Positions 8,902 to 18,562 are shown, numbered from the stretch's first letter. The stretch: 64,000 nucleotides of DNA from Oleiagrimonas sp963821885 (GCA_963821885.1 CAWGFN010000001.1:744001-808000); one strand, 5' to 3'. A program made the numbers and translations. The notes: generated by a model not told the origin, from the sequence alone.

Positions 8902-9192
8902 ATGCCCATCTACGAATACATCGCATCGACCGAGCGCCACTGCCCGCGCTGCGGCCCGGGCTTCGACCTGCTGCAGCGCCTGGGCGACGCGCCGCTGACC
9001 GCCTGCCCGCAATGCGGCGCCCCCGTGCACCAGCGCATCAGCGCGCCCAACGTGGTCGCCGGCAACAGCCACCGCACGTCCGAGAGTCACCTGGAAAAAC
9101 ACGGCTTCACCCAGTACCGCAAGGTCGGCAAGGGCGTCTACGAGAAAACCGCGGGCAAGGGACCGGCCCATATCGCCGACGACGGCAAATGA
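8902..9192 (+). CDS. FmdB-family zinc-ribbon protein
   Basis: 96 residues starting MPIYEYIA, the hallmark of the FmdB/CxxC_CXXC_SSSS regulatory zinc-ribbon family, here with two CxxC pairs (CPRCGPGFDLLQ and CPQCGAPVHQRIS). A second block HLEKHGFTQYRKVGKGVYEKTAG is shared by proteobacterial members. The zinc ribbon suggests nucleic-acid or protein binding, but cellular function is not established. It follows rnt closely and precedes the pst operon, separated by about 180 bp holding a probable Pho box. Confidence 0.8.
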   Translation: MPIYEYIASTERHCPRCGPGFDLLQRLGDAPLTACPQCGAPVHQRISAPNVVAGNSHRTSESHLEKHGFTQYRKVGKGVYEKTAGKGPAHIADDGK

Positions 9193-9270
9193 CCGTTACC
9201 TGACACTCCTCCAGCCTCAACAAGTACTTAGGGCGCCTTTTTCGCGCGTTTTCGCGACCGTTCGCCGGGC

Positions 9271-9299
9271 GTGTCACAGAGCTGAAACAAGAATCTCAT
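9271..9299 (+). promoter_or_regulatory. Probable degenerate tandem Pho box upstream of pstS
   Basis: GTGTCAC, CTGAAAC and ATCTCAT occur with exact 11-bp phasing (9271, 9282, 9293), the helical spacing of PhoB half sites. Each departs from CTGTCAT at one or two positions. It lies 75-100 bp upstream of the pstS start. Confidence 0.5.
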
Positions 9300-9373
9300 T
9301 TCATTGCAATGCCCACCGCCTACAAAGACCCGAGGCGGGCATCGCCTGAGACCGAAACCCGAGGAGTCCTTCC

Positions 9374-10393
9374 GTGTTCAATTCCATGAAACTGCGCATT
9401 GCCGTCGTCGCTGCCGCTTCGTTGTTCAGCATCGCCGCGATGGCCACCGACGTCACTGGCGCCGGTTCGAGCTTCGTCTATCCCGTGGTGTCCAAGTGGT
9501 CGGCGGCCTACGCCGAGAAGACGGGCAACCATATCAACTACCAGTCCATCGGTTCGGGCGGCGGCATCGCCCAGATCAAGGCCGGCACCGTCGACTTCGG
9601 CGCCTCCGACAAGCCGCTGGATCAGGCCACCCTGGCCAAGTTCGGCCTGGGCCAGTTCCCCGACGTGATCGGCGGCATCGTGCCGGCCTTCAACGTCGAC
9701 GGCGTGGCCCCGGGCAAGCTGGTGCTGGACGGCACCACCCTGGCCGACATCTTCATGGGCAAGATCACCAAGTGGAACGATCCGGCCATCGCCAAGCTGA
9801 ACCCGGGCCTGAAGCTGCCGGACGCCACCATCTACGTGGTGCATCGTTCGGACGGTTCCGGCACCACCTACAACTTCACCCACTACCTGAGCCAGGTCAG
9901 CCCGGCGTGGAAGAGCAAGGTCGGTGAAGGCACCGCGGTGAACTGGCCGGCCGGTTACGGCGGCAAGGGCAACGAGGGCGTGTCGGCCTACATCAAGCAG
10001 CTGAAGAACTCGATCGGTTACGTCGAGTACGCCTACGCGCTGCAGAACCACATCGGCTACGCGGTGATGAAGAACGCCGCCGGCAAGGTGGTCGAGCCCA
10101 ACACCCAGTCGTTCCAGGCCGCGGCCGCCACGGCCGACTGGAAGCACGCCAAGAACTTCGAGCTGCTGATCACCAACGCCCCGGGCGAGAACGCCTGGCC
10201 GATCACCGCCACCTCCTGGGTGATCATGTACAAGCAGCCGAAGAACATGGAGCACAGCAAGGTCGTGATGGACTTTTTCAAGTGGTCCTACGAGCATGGC
10301 CAGGACGCCGCCCGCTCGCTCGATTACGTGCCGCTGCCGCCGAGCCTGGTGCAGCAGATCGAGGAGTACTGGAAGACCCAGTTCAAGATGTAA
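9374..10393 (+). CDS. pstS: Periplasmic phosphate-binding protein of the Pst ABC importer
   Basis: 339 residues. The signal peptide (IAVVAAASLFSIAAMA) is followed by TDVTGAGSSFVYPVV, the PstS mature N-terminus, and by phosphate-contact blocks SIGSGGGIAQIKAGTVDFGASD and HRSDGSGTTYNFTHYL. It captures inorganic phosphate in the periplasm for PstCAB. The GTG at 9374 is chosen because GAGGAG lies at 9361-9366; an in-frame ATG at 9386 is the alternative and would still leave a usable signal peptide. First gene of pstSCAB-phoU. Confidence 0.96.
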   Translation: MFNSMKLRIAVVAAASLFSIAAMATDVTGAGSSFVYPVVSKWSAAYAEKTGNHINYQSIGSGGGIAQIKAGTVDFGASDKPLDQATLAKFGLGQFPDVIGGIVPAFNVDGVAPGKLVLDGTTLADIFMGKITKWNDPAIAKLNPGLKLPDATIYVVHRSDGSGTTYNFTHYLSQVSPAWKSKVGEGTAVNWPAGYGGKGNEGVSAYIKQLKNSIGYVEYAYALQNHIGYAVMKNAAGKVVEPNTQSFQAAAATADWKHAKNFELLITNAPGENAWPITATSWVIMYKQPKNMEHSKVVMDFFKWSYEHGQDAARSLDYVPLPPSLVQQIEEYWKTQFKM

Positions 10394-10505
10394 ACTCCGT
10401 GACTCGGGATCCGATCCCGGCGTCTCCAAGGAGTCGCGGCGCGCGTGGCGGATTCGCTTCGCGCGCCGCACCGTTTCATCGACCAGCCCCGGAAGCGTGC
10501 CCAGC

Positions 10506-11483
10506 ATGAGCCTGACAGCGACCCGCACCGAAGCGCCCCCACACGACGCCGAACGGCGTTCCCGCAAGGATGCGCGCCATGACGCATTCTTCCGCCGGCT
10601 GCTGCTGACCTGCGCCCTGCTGGTGCTGGCGGCGCTGGTGGGCGCCGCGCTGTCCACCCTGTGGGGCGGCCGCGAGGTCCTGTTCAAGGACGGCTTCGGC
10701 TTCCTCACCCGCAGCGACTGGAACCCGGTCACCGACACCTACGGCGCGCTGGCGCCGATCTTCGGCACCCTGGTCACCTCGCTGATCGCCATCGTCCTGG
10801 CCGTGCCGGTGAGCTTCGGCATCGCCCTGTTCCTGACCGAGATCGCGCCCTCGTGGCTGCGCGGACCGGTGTCGACCGCCATCGAGCTGCTGGCGGCCAT
10901 TCCCTCGATCATCTACGGCATGTGGGGCCTGTTCGTGTTCGTGCCCTTCATGGCCACGGTGGAACCCCACTTGAGCGCGACCCTGGGCAAGCTGCCGCTG
11001 ATCGGCAAGCTGTTCGAGGGACCGCCGCTGGGCCTGGGCGTGCTGACCGCCGGCATCGTGCTGGCGGTGATGATCCTGCCGTTCATCGCCTCGGTGATGC
11101 GCGAGGTCTTCCAGACCGTTCCCGCGCGCCTGAAGGAATCGGCCTACGCGCTGGGTTCGACCACCTGGGAAGTGGTCTGGGACATCGTCCTGCCCTATAC
11201 CCGCTCGGCGGTCATCGGCGGCATCTTCCTGGGCCTGGGCCGCGCCCTGGGCGAGACCATGGCGGTGACCTTCGTGCTGGGCAATTCCTACAACATCACC
11301 AGCTCGCTGCTGATGCCGGGCACCTCGATCTCCAGCTCCATCGCCAACGAGTTCAACGAAGCGGTCGGCACCCACCGCTCGGCGCTGATCGCGCTGGGCT
11401 TCCTGCTGTTCGTGGTCACCTTCGTGGTGCTGCTGATCGCGCGCCTGATGCTGCGGCGGCTGTCGCGCCGGGAGGGCAACTGA
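10506..11483 (+). CDS. pstC: Phosphate ABC transporter permease PstC
   Basis: 325 residues with about six membrane segments after a charged N-terminus. The permease EAA loop for contact with PstB is visible as LKESAYALGSTTWEVVWDIVLP, followed by GRALGETMAV. It forms the inner-membrane phosphate channel with PstA. The ATG at 10506 has GGAAG upstream; the track frame extending further into the pstS-pstC gap has no support. The stop overlaps the pstA start by one base (TGATG). Confidence 0.96.
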   Translation: MSLTATRTEAPPHDAERRSRKDARHDAFFRRLLLTCALLVLAALVGAALSTLWGGREVLFKDGFGFLTRSDWNPVTDTYGALAPIFGTLVTSLIAIVLAVPVSFGIALFLTEIAPSWLRGPVSTAIELLAAIPSIIYGMWGLFVFVPFMATVEPHLSATLGKLPLIGKLFEGPPLGLGVLTAGIVLAVMILPFIASVMREVFQTVPARLKESAYALGSTTWEVVWDIVLPYTRSAVIGGIFLGLGRALGETMAVTFVLGNSYNITSSLLMPGTSISSSIANEFNEAVGTHRSALIALGFLLFVVTFVVLLIARLMLRRLSRREGN

Positions 11484-12352
11484 TGGCCTTCAACATCTAC
11501 ACCCGGCGCAACGTCACCAACATCCTGGCCATGCTGCTGGGCGGCGTCGCCACGCTGATCGGCCTGGTGTTCCTGGCCTGGATCCTGTGGGTGACGCTGA
11601 AGAACGGCTTTTCCGCGCTGACCCCGAAGCTGTTCACCAAGATCACCGCCTACGGCGCCGACGGCGGACTGTCCAACGCCATCGTCGGCTCGCTGGGCAT
11701 GGACATGCTGGCGCTGCTGATCTGCGCGCCGATCGGCGTGATGGCCGGCACCTACCTGGCCGAGTTCGCGCGGCGCAGCAAGCTGGGCTCGACCATCCGC
11801 TTCATGAACGACATCCTGCTGTCGGCGCCGTCGATCGTGCTGGGCCTGTTCGTGTACGTGATCGTGGTCGTGCCGATGTCCAACCTGACCCACGGCGCGG
11901 TGTCGTTCTCCGGCCTGGCCGGCGCCATCGCGCTGGCCCTGATCGGCCTGCCGGTGATCGTGCGCACCACCGACGAGATGCTGCAGCTGGTGCCGACCAC
12001 GCTGCGCGAGGCGGCCCTGTCGCTGGGCATCCCGCAGTGGAAGCTGACCGTGCAGGTGCTGCTGCGCGCGGCCACCTCGGGCATCCTCACCGGCGTGCTG
12101 CTGGCGTTGGCGCGCCTGGCCGGCGAGACCGCGCCGCTGCTGTTCACCGCCTTCGGCAACAACTTCATGACCTACAGCCCGCTGGCCAAGACCGCCAGCC
12201 TGCCGGTGGCCATCTACCAGTACACCAACGACCCCAGCCCGGCGATGCATGCCATCGCCTGGGCCGGCGCGCTGCTGATCACGCTGTTCGTGCTCGCGCT
12301 GAGCCTGCTGACCCGACTCTTTTTCGCCCGCAAGAAGGTGAGTTATGACTGA
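11483..12352 (+). CDS. pstA: Phosphate ABC transporter permease PstA
   Basis: 289 residues with six predicted membrane helices. The EAA loop is LREAALSLGIPQWKLTVQVLL and the later LARLAGETAPLLFTAFGNNF block is characteristic of PstA. It pairs with PstC in the inner membrane. The start overlaps the pstC stop by one base and the end overlaps pstB by 8 bp, so the proteins are translationally coupled. Confidence 0.96.
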   Translation: MAFNIYTRRNVTNILAMLLGGVATLIGLVFLAWILWVTLKNGFSALTPKLFTKITAYGADGGLSNAIVGSLGMDMLALLICAPIGVMAGTYLAEFARRSKLGSTIRFMNDILLSAPSIVLGLFVYVIVVVPMSNLTHGAVSFSGLAGAIALALIGLPVIVRTTDEMLQLVPTTLREAALSLGIPQWKLTVQVLLRAATSGILTGVLLALARLAGETAPLLFTAFGNNFMTYSPLAKTASLPVAIYQYTNDPSPAMHAIAWAGALLITLFVLALSLLTRLFFARKKVSYD

Positions 12353-13154
12353 CCTCGCCGCCGCCCCGAGCACTGCCGCATCGGCGACCGCCCCGAGCCT
12401 GCGCACCAAGATCGAGGTGCGCGACCTGGACTTCTACTACGGCCAGTTCCACGCCCTGAAGTCCATCAGCATGGACATCCCCGAGCGCAAGGTCACCGCC
12501 ATCATCGGCCCCTCCGGCTGCGGCAAGTCGACCCTGCTGCGCGTGTTCAACCGCATCTACGCGATGTATCCGAAGCTGCGCGCCGAGGGCAACGTGTCGC
12601 TGGACGGCGAGAACATCCTGGACCCGAAGTACTCCATGAACCGCCTGCGCACCAAGGTCGGCATGGTGTTCCAGAAGCCCGTGCCGTTCCCGATGACCAT
12701 CTACGAGAACATCGCCTACGGCATCCGCCATCACGAGAGGCTCAAGCGCTCGGTGATGGACGAGCGCGTCGAGGAGGCCCTGCGCAACGCCGCGCTGTGG
12801 GACGAGGTCAAGGACAAGCTCAAGCAGAGCGCGCTGGGCCTGTCCGGCGGCCAGCAGCAGCGCCTGTGCATCGCCCGCGGCATCGCCCTGCGCCCGGACG
12901 TGCTGCTGCTGGACGAGCCGACCTCGGCGCTCGACCCCATCGCCACCGGCCGCATCGAGCAGCTGGTGGAGGAACTGAAGAAGACCTTCACCATCGTCAT
13001 CGTCACCCACAACATGCAGCAGGCGGCGCGCGTGTCCGACTTCACCGCCTTCATGTACATGGGCGAGCTGATCGAGTTCGGCAACGCCGAGAAGATCTTC
13101 ACCAAGCCGGCCAAGAAGCAGACCGAGGATTACATCACCGGCCGCTTCGGATGA
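12345..13154 (+). CDS. pstB: Phosphate ABC transporter ATPase PstB
   Basis: 269-residue ABC ATPase that energises phosphate import at the cytoplasmic face of PstCA. Walker A is GPSGCGKST (about residue 54), the signature is LSGGQQQRLCIAR (about 166) and Walker B is VLLLDEPTSALD, with the switch His in VTHNMQQ. About 20 residues of Ala/Thr-rich sequence precede the conserved KIEVRDLDFYYG start. phoU follows about 80 bp later. Confidence 0.97.
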   Translation: MTDLAAAPSTAASATAPSLRTKIEVRDLDFYYGQFHALKSISMDIPERKVTAIIGPSGCGKSTLLRVFNRIYAMYPKLRAEGNVSLDGENILDPKYSMNRLRTKVGMVFQKPVPFPMTIYENIAYGIRHHERLKRSVMDERVEEALRNAALWDEVKDKLKQSALGLSGGQQQRLCIARGIALRPDVLLLDEPTSALDPIATGRIEQLVEELKKTFTIVIVTHNMQQAARVSDFTAFMYMGELIEFGNAEKIFTKPAKKQTEDYITGRFG

Positions 13155-13233
13155 CCGTGGCCGGCAACGGGGCATGTCCTGCCCCGGGCCACCTGAAAGC
13201 ACACCTGCGAGACTGCCCCCAACGAGGCAACAC

Positions 13234-13944
13234 ATGAACAATTCCGCCGATCACATCATCAAGAGCTACGACGAGGAACTGGAACGCCTGCGCGGCGAAA
13301 TCGTGCGCATGGGCGAACTGGCCGTGGCGCAGCTGGAAGCGGCCATCGACGTGGTCGAGCGTCGCGACGAGCGCGCGGCGCAGCGCGTGGTCGACAACGA
13401 CGATGCCATCGACGCCATGGAGCACGAGATCAGCCACGGCGTGGTGCGCCTGCTGGCCCTGCGCTCGCCGATGGCCAGCGACCTGCGCGCGGTGTTCGCG
13501 TCGCTGCGCGTGGCCTCGGACATCGAACGCATCGGCGACTACGCCGCCAACGTCGCCAAGCGCTCGATCCCGCTGTCGATGGTGGCGCCGGTCTCGCCGG
13601 CGCACGGCCTCAAGCACCTGGCCAAGCTGGCCGCCGACTCGGTGCGCAAGGTGCTGGCCGCCTACCGCAACGACGACGCCGACAGCGCCTACCAGGTGTG
13701 GCGCGACGACGTCGAAGTGGACGAGGCGTACAACGCGCTGTTCCGCGAGCTGCTCACGTACATGATGGAAGATCCGCGCAGCATCAGCTCGTGCACCCAC
13801 CTTCTGTTCATGGCCAAGAACATCGAGCGCATCGGCGACCACGCCACCAACATCGCCGAGAACGTGTGGTTCGTGGTCAAGGGCGAGCCGCTTGAGGCCG
13901 ATCGCCGCAAGGGCGAGGAGCCCACGGCGCCGCTGCACGACTGA
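13234..13944 (+). CDS. phoU: Phosphate signalling protein PhoU
   Basis: 236 residues, all-helical, with the two tandem PhoU repeats. The metal-binding/conserved block LRVASDIERIGDYAANVAKR (about residue 88) is echoed by FMAKNIERIGDHATNIAENV (about 190). PhoU links Pst to the PhoR/PhoB two-component system and restrains phosphate uptake. The ATG at 13234 gives the standard N-terminus; the 20 codons upstream in the same frame are intergenic. phoB and phoR are not in the window. Confidence 0.95.
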   Translation: MNNSADHIIKSYDEELERLRGEIVRMGELAVAQLEAAIDVVERRDERAAQRVVDNDDAIDAMEHEISHGVVRLLALRSPMASDLRAVFASLRVASDIERIGDYAANVAKRSIPLSMVAPVSPAHGLKHLAKLAADSVRKVLAAYRNDDADSAYQVWRDDVEVDEAYNALFRELLTYMMEDPRSISSCTHLLFMAKNIERIGDHATNIAENVWFVVKGEPLEADRRKGEEPTAPLHD

Positions 13945-13947
13945 GCG

Positions 13948-14235
13948 TCACCAGGGGTCGTCGCGATGCGCCTTGCGCGTGTCGCCGCGGCTGCGGAATC
14001 CGAACACCACGCCGTACACGCTGATCATGCACCAGATCAGCGCCAGCAGGATGGCAACCAGGTTGGTGTTGGCGACGATCAGCGACACCACCACGCCCAG
14101 GGCGCCCAGCGCGTTCATCAGCTGGTAGGTGGTGCCGATGCCGTTGATCTTGCGGATCTGCAACAGAAAGTGCGCCAGCAGCACCAGCGCCACGCCGGCC
14201 AAGCCCACCCAGACATGCCAGGGAAGAATGTTCAT
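13948..14235 (-). CDS. Small three-helix membrane protein (CBU_0592-like)
   Basis: 95 residues with three hydrophobic segments (residues about 8-25, 40-58 and 60-80) and a charged C-terminal tail. The pattern LLQIRKINGIGTTYQLMNALGA resembles the CBU_0592-like small membrane protein family, recalled rather than searched. It is convergent with phoU and separated by only a few bases. GGAGA lies nine bases before the ATG. Function unknown. Confidence 0.65.
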   Translation of the reverse strand: MNILPWHVWVGLAGVALVLLAHFLLQIRKINGIGTTYQLMNALGALGVVVSLIVANTNLVAILLALIWCMISVYGVVFGFRSRGDTRKAHRDDPW

Positions 14236-14280
14236 GCGTGCGGTCTCCGCGTGTGTGCGTGGGCTCCATCATGCGATGGA

Positions 14281-14314
14281 CGCGGCGCCGCGCCAAGCGT
14301 GACGCGGCGCCGCG
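14281..14314. repeat. GC-rich repeated palindrome downstream of rlmB
   Basis: The self-complementary 12-mer CGCGGCGCCGCG occurs at 14281-14292 and again at 14303-14314, giving a strong hairpin just past the rlmB stop. It could act as a transcription end but has no T run. Confidence 0.4.
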
Positions 14315-14327
14315 GTGCATCCGCTGT

Positions 14328-15071
14328 TCAGCCGCGGCGCTGGCGCAGCGCCTCGAACAGGGCCACGCCGGCGCTGACCGACACGTTCAGGCTTTCCATG
14401 TCGCCGGGCATGGGTATGCGCGCCAGGAAGTCGCAGGTCTCGCGGGTCAGACGGCGCAGGCCCTCGCCTTCGCTGCCCAGCACCAGCGCGCACGGGCCCT
14501 TCAAATCGATGTCGTACAGGTCGGCATCGGTCTCGCCGGCCAGTCCGGTCAGCCACACGCCGGCGTCCTTGAGCGTGCGCAGGGCGCGCGCCAGGTTGGT
14601 CGCCGCCACCAGTGGCACGCGGTCGGCGGCGCCCGCCGAGGCGCGGCGCACCACCGGTGTGATGCCCACGGCGCGATCCCTGGGCACGACCACCGCGGTC
14701 ACGCCGGCCGCCGCCGCGCTGCGCAGGCAGGCGCCGAGGTTGTGCGGGTCGGTCACGCCGTCCAGCACCAGGAACAGCGCGGCCGGACCGGCCTCCTGCG
14801 CCAGGCGTTCGAGATCGTTCTCGCCCAGCGGCTCGGGCGCGGCGTACTGGGCGGCGATGCCCTGGTGCCGCGCGCCGTCGGCCACGCGCTCGAGCTGGTC
14901 GCGCGCGCACTCGACCACGGCGATGCCCAGCGTGCGCGCCTGCGCCGCCAGCTCGGCCACGCGCGGGTTGCGCGCGCCGCGCTCCACGCGCAGTTCCTTC
15001 ACGCGCCCGGGGTCATGGCTGAGCGCGCCCTCGACCGGGTTGATGCCGACCATCCAGCTGGTCTTGCTCAT
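14328..15071 (-). CDS. rlmB: 23S rRNA (guanosine-2'-O-)-methyltransferase RlmB
   Basis: 247-residue SPOUT methyltransferase that methylates the ribose of G2251 in the 23S rRNA P loop. An N-terminal substrate-binding domain (VGINPVEGAL) is followed by SpoU motifs: VTDPHNLGACLRSAAAAGV (motif 1), VLGSEGEGL (motif 2) and IPMPGDMESLNVSVSAGV (motif 3, the knot). Its ATG overlaps the natural rnr stop codon (ATGA), the usual rnr-rlmB arrangement. Confidence 0.96.
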   Translation of the reverse strand: MSKTSWMVGINPVEGALSHDPGRVKELRVERGARNPRVAELAAQARTLGIAVVECARDQLERVADGARHQGIAAQYAAPEPLGENDLERLAQEAGPAALFLVLDGVTDPHNLGACLRSAAAAGVTAVVVPRDRAVGITPVVRRASAGAADRVPLVAATNLARALRTLKDAGVWLTGLAGETDADLYDIDLKGPCALVLGSEGEGLRRLTRETCDFLARIPMPGDMESLNVSVSAGVALFEALRQRRG

Positions 15072-17457
15072 CGCTTGCGGCTCCCGTCCTTGCCCTTGCC
15101 CTTGCCCCGCTTGGACCCGGCGCGCTTGCCGTCATCGTCCCGTGTCTTGCCCCGCGACGCGCCCTGGCCGCGGCCGCGACCCTTCTTCGACGCCGCGCCC
15201 GTGCGCGGAGCGCCGCGCGGTCGCCTCGTCCTGGACCAGGCGGAAGTCGATCTTGCGGTCCTCCATGCTGGCGCGCATGACCTGCACGCGGACCGGTCTC
15301 GCCGAGGCGGAATTCGCGGCCGGTGCGCTCGCCCTTGAGCAGGCGCTTCTCCGGGTCGAAGTGGTAGTAGTCGTTGGGCAGCTGGCTGATGTGCACCAGG
15401 CCGGACACGCCATGGCCGTCGAGGTCGACGAACAGGCCGAACGAGGTGACGCCGGTGACGCGGCCGTCGAACTGGCCGCCGACGTGCTTTTCCATCCACG
15501 CGCACTTGAGCCGCTCGTCGACGTCGCGCTCGGCTTCCTCGGCGCGACGCTCGCGCTGCGAGCAATGCCCGCACATGGTCGCCATGTACTCGTCCGAATA
15601 CACGTAGTTGTCGGCCTTGCCCTTGCCCAGCGCGTAACGGATGGCGCGATGCACCAGCAGGTCCGGATAGCGGCGGATCGGCGAGGTGAAGTGCGCGTAG
15701 GCATCCAGCGCCAGGCCGAAATGGCCGTGGTTGTGCGGCACGTACACGGCCATGCTCATCGAGCGCAGCAGCACCGACTGGATCAGCTCGTACTCGGGCT
15801 TGTCGCGCACCCGCTTGAGCAGGTCGTCGTAGTCGCCGGGCTTGAGCTTCTCCAGCGGCGGCAGGGTCAGCTTGTACTGGCGCAGGAATTCCAGCAGGTC
15901 CTCGTACTTGTCCGCCGGCGGCGGCGCATGCACGCGGAACGGCGCCGGGATCTTCTTCTTGGCCAGGAATCGCGACGCCTGCACGTTGGCCGCGATCATG
16001 CATTCCTCGATCAGCTTGTGCGCGTCGTTGCGCGGGGTCACCTCGACCTCGCTGACCTCGCCGTGCTCGTCCAGGCTGAACTTGGCCTCGCGGGTGTTGA
16101 ACTCGATCGCGCCGCGGTGCTTGCGTGCCTTGTCCAGCAACTTGTACAGCGCGTGCAGGTTCTCCAGCACCGGCAGATGGGCCTTGAGCTCGCGGCGCAC
16201 GGCCTCGTCCTTCTCGCCGATCGCCTGCCACACCTGGGTGTAGGTCAGGCGCGCGTGCGAGCGCATCACCGCCGGATAGAACTTGGACTTCTGCACCTGG
16301 CCGCCGGAATCGACCGTCATGTCGCAGACCATGCACAACCGGTCCACGTCGGGGTTCAGCGAGCACAGGCCGTTGGACAGCACCTCGGGCAGCATCGGCA
16401 CCACGTAACCGGGGAAATAGGTCGAGGTGCTGCGTTCGAGCGCCTCGGTGTCCAGCGCCGTGCCGGGATGCGTGTAATGCGAGACGTCGGCGATGGCGAC
16501 CACCAGCCGCCAGCCGCCGAAGCGGCGCGGCTCGGCGTAGACCGCATCGTCGAAATCGCGCGAGTCGGCGCCATCGATGGTCACCAGCGGCATCTTGCGC
16601 AGGTCGGTGCGGCCCTCCAGGTCGCGCTTGCCGACCTCGACCGGCATCGCCTCGACTTCCTCGATGACCGGCTGCGGCCAGGCATGCGGAAGGTCGTACT
16701 GGGCGATGGCGATCTCCACCAGCAGCGACGGCTCCAGCTTGGCGCCCAGCACGCTGACGATGCGGCCAATCGGTCCGCGCTTGGACGAGGGCGGATCGGT
16801 GATCTCGGCGATCACCACCTGGCCGGCGCGCGCGCCGCCCAGCTGGTCGGGCGGAATCAGCAGGTCCTGGTGCAATCGCTCGTCGTCCGGCGCCACCACG
16901 GTCACGCCGCCCTCGGCCACCACACGGCCGACGATGCGCGATGTTCGACGCTCCAGCACCTCGGCGATGGCGCCCTTGCGCCGACCGCGACCGTCGACGC
17001 TGACCACGCTGGCCAGCACGCGGTCGCCGTGCAGCACCTTGCGCATCTCGAAGGGCGACAGGTACAGGTCCGGGCTGCCGTCGTGCGGACGCAGGAAACC
17101 GTAGCCGTCGGCATTGGCCAGCACCTCGCCGGCGATCAGGTCCAGCTTGCGCGCCACGCCGTAGCCGTCGCGGCGGGTGCGCAGCAGCTGGCCGTCACGC
17201 ACCATCGCGCCCAGGCGCTTGTCCAGCGCCAGTACGTCGATATCCTCGGTCAGGCCCAGGGCCTCGGCGATGTGCTCCTCGCGCATCAGCTCGCCACGGT
17301 CCTCCAGCAGCGCCAGGATGGCCTCGCGGCTGGGGATCGGGCGCTCGTAGCGCCGCGCCTCGCGCTTGGCCCAGGGATCGGCCGGCGGCTGGCCGGGCGC
17401 GTCGGCGGCCGGTTTCCCGCGGGAAGCCTTGCCGGATGGGGATTTCTTTCTACTCAC
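15068..17457 (-). CDS. rnr: Ribonuclease R (two apparent one-base insertions near the 3' end)
   Basis: About 795 residues after correction. RNase R is a processive 3'-5' exoribonuclease that degrades structured RNA. The N-terminal winged-helix and cold-shock regions, the RNB catalytic block with DGADSRDFDDAVYA, and the S1 segment are all present. As read, the frame leaves the family sequence near 15293-15296 after REFRLGET; dropping one base restores VRVQVMRASMEDRKIDFRLVQDE. A second one-base insertion between 15209 and 15230 is needed to reach the basic tail KRGKGKGKDGSRKR, whose stop overlaps the rlmB start. With both corrections the length is an exact codon multiple. The GTG at 17457 has AAGGAA upstream and gives the expected basic N-terminus. 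Confidence 0.9.
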
Positions 17458-17580
17458 TCGTGTTTCCTTGTGCTTGAGACACCCCGCCGGAACGGAAATA
17501 CCGACGGGAGATGTTGACAATCGGGTCGCTCGTGCCTATCTTACGCGGCTCCGCAGCGCCCATGGCGTTGCCCGCAACCT

Positions 17581-17665
<85 letters not shown>

Positions 17666-17710
17666 TGTTTAGGTCACGCGACGCTCATATCCAGTCCCGT
17701 CACCGCCCTG

Positions 17711-17735
17711 AAAACCCCGCCTCGCGCGGGGTTTT
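17711..17735. terminator. Bidirectional terminator after tRNA-Leu / VOC gene
   Basis: Inverted repeat AAAACCCCGC / GCGGGGTTTT with a 5-base loop, A and T runs on both sides. It serves the tRNA on the plus strand and ends at the stop codon of the minus-strand VOC gene. Confidence 0.85.
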
Positions 17736-18178
17736 TAGTATCCGCGATCCGCGTGGCCCGATGTCGGCGCCAGCGTCGCCTTCAGCTCCAGCATGTTGCC
17801 TTCCGGGTCGAAAAGATACAGCGACGGCCCGCTGCCCTGCGCCCCGTAGCGCTCGCCCGCCTCGCCTATGCGCGCGCCGTGCGCCATCAGGTGCACCTTC
17901 ATGACGTCTTCGTCGTAGCCGTCCACGCGCAGGCACACGTGGTCCATGTTGTGCCCGCTCGCTCCCGGCGCGGCACCGCCCTTGAGGCCGATGCTTCCAT
18001 GCACGTCGACCAGGTCGATCAGGCTTTCGCCGGCGCGCAATTGCAGCAGCCCCAGGTCCTCGCGCCAGCGGTCCACCGTGCAGCCCAGGGCCTCGCAGTA
18101 GAAACGGCGCATGCGCGGCATGTCACTCACGCGCAGCACCACATGGTCGATGGCGGTCAGAGCGAACGGCGCGCTCAT
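17735..18178 (-). CDS. VOC-family (glyoxalase/bleomycin-resistance fold) protein
   Basis: 147 residues with a single VOC domain of paired beta-alpha-beta modules: AIDHVVLRVSDMPRMRRFYCEALG at the start, NMDHVCLRVDGYD in the middle and SLYLFDPEGNMLELKA at the end. His near the first strand and Glu in the last are the usual metal ligands. Such proteins include glyoxalase I, ring-cleavage dioxygenases and antibiotic-binding proteins; substrate cannot be told. The start at 18178 has GGAGG six bases upstream, better than the longer frame. Confidence 0.8.
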   Translation of the reverse strand: MSAPFALTAIDHVVLRVSDMPRMRRFYCEALGCTVDRWREDLGLLQLRAGESLIDLVDVHGSIGLKGGAAPGASGHNMDHVCLRVDGYDEDVMKVHLMAHGARIGEAGERYGAQGSGPSLYLFDPEGNMLELKATLAPTSGHADRGY

Positions 18179-18315
18179 GCAGGCCTCCGGCACGGGCAAC
18201 GGGTGCCCATGATGGTGGCTCGCGCATGAACCTGTCCATAGCGGCCGTCCGATCGCGCCGCGCCCACGTGGGAAAATCCCATGTACCGACAATCCCGCGC
18301 CACGTCGCGACCCGT

Positions 18316-18410
18316 CCCCGGATGCGGCCAAGGCCTTATCCGGGCTACGCCGTCACCGGCAGCCCGTAGCCCGTAGCCCGTAGCCCGGATAAGCGAAGCG
18401 CATCCGGGGA
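18316..18410. repeat. Pair of REP-like hairpins with GTAGCCC heptamer iteration
   Basis: A hairpin of the form CCCGGATGCGGCC / GGCCTTATCCGGG is followed by three GTAGCCC heptamers and a second element GTAGCCCGGATAAGCG...GCATCCGGGG. The same element recurs near 39.5, 42.3, 45.4 and 50.4 kb. Confidence 0.8.
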
Positions 18411-18478
18411 ACCTCCCGTCCATGGCGGCCCTCCGTTCATGCCGTATCACGCCCCCGCCGCCCGGATTAGCCATGTGC

Positions 18479-18511
18479 ACCATGGGCTTTCCCTTCGGTC
18501 ACACCACGGGC
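18479..18511. repeat. 24-bp repeat unit (single copy plus partial)
   Basis: One unit of the form ACCATGGGCTTTCCCTTCGG-TCAC followed by the first bases of another. It matches the 24-bp tandem family at 42.3, 45.4-45.5 and 50.4 kb. Confidence 0.6.
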
Positions 18512-18543
18512 CACGGCCTGGCGTATTCGGGGCCGTTGGGCTG

Positions 18544-18549
18544 TATAAT
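18544..18549 (+). promoter_or_regulatory. Probable -10 element of the gcvP promoter
   Basis: Perfect TATAAT about 17 bases before the start of the glycine riboswitch, which places transcription initiation at its 5' edge. No good -35 hexamer is visible at 16-18 bp spacing. Confidence 0.55.
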
Positions 18550-18562
18550 TCGCCCGCTACAC

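Noticed and set aside
15205..15300. Programmed frameshift in rnr
   Set aside because: No slippery heptamer or downstream pseudoknot is seen, and two separate one-base insertions are needed; sequencing error is simpler.
13966..17517. 1183-codon open frame on the plus strand over rlmB and rnr
   Set aside because: It is the antisense shadow of real minus-strand genes; high GC leaves few stops and the protein has no family-like sequence.
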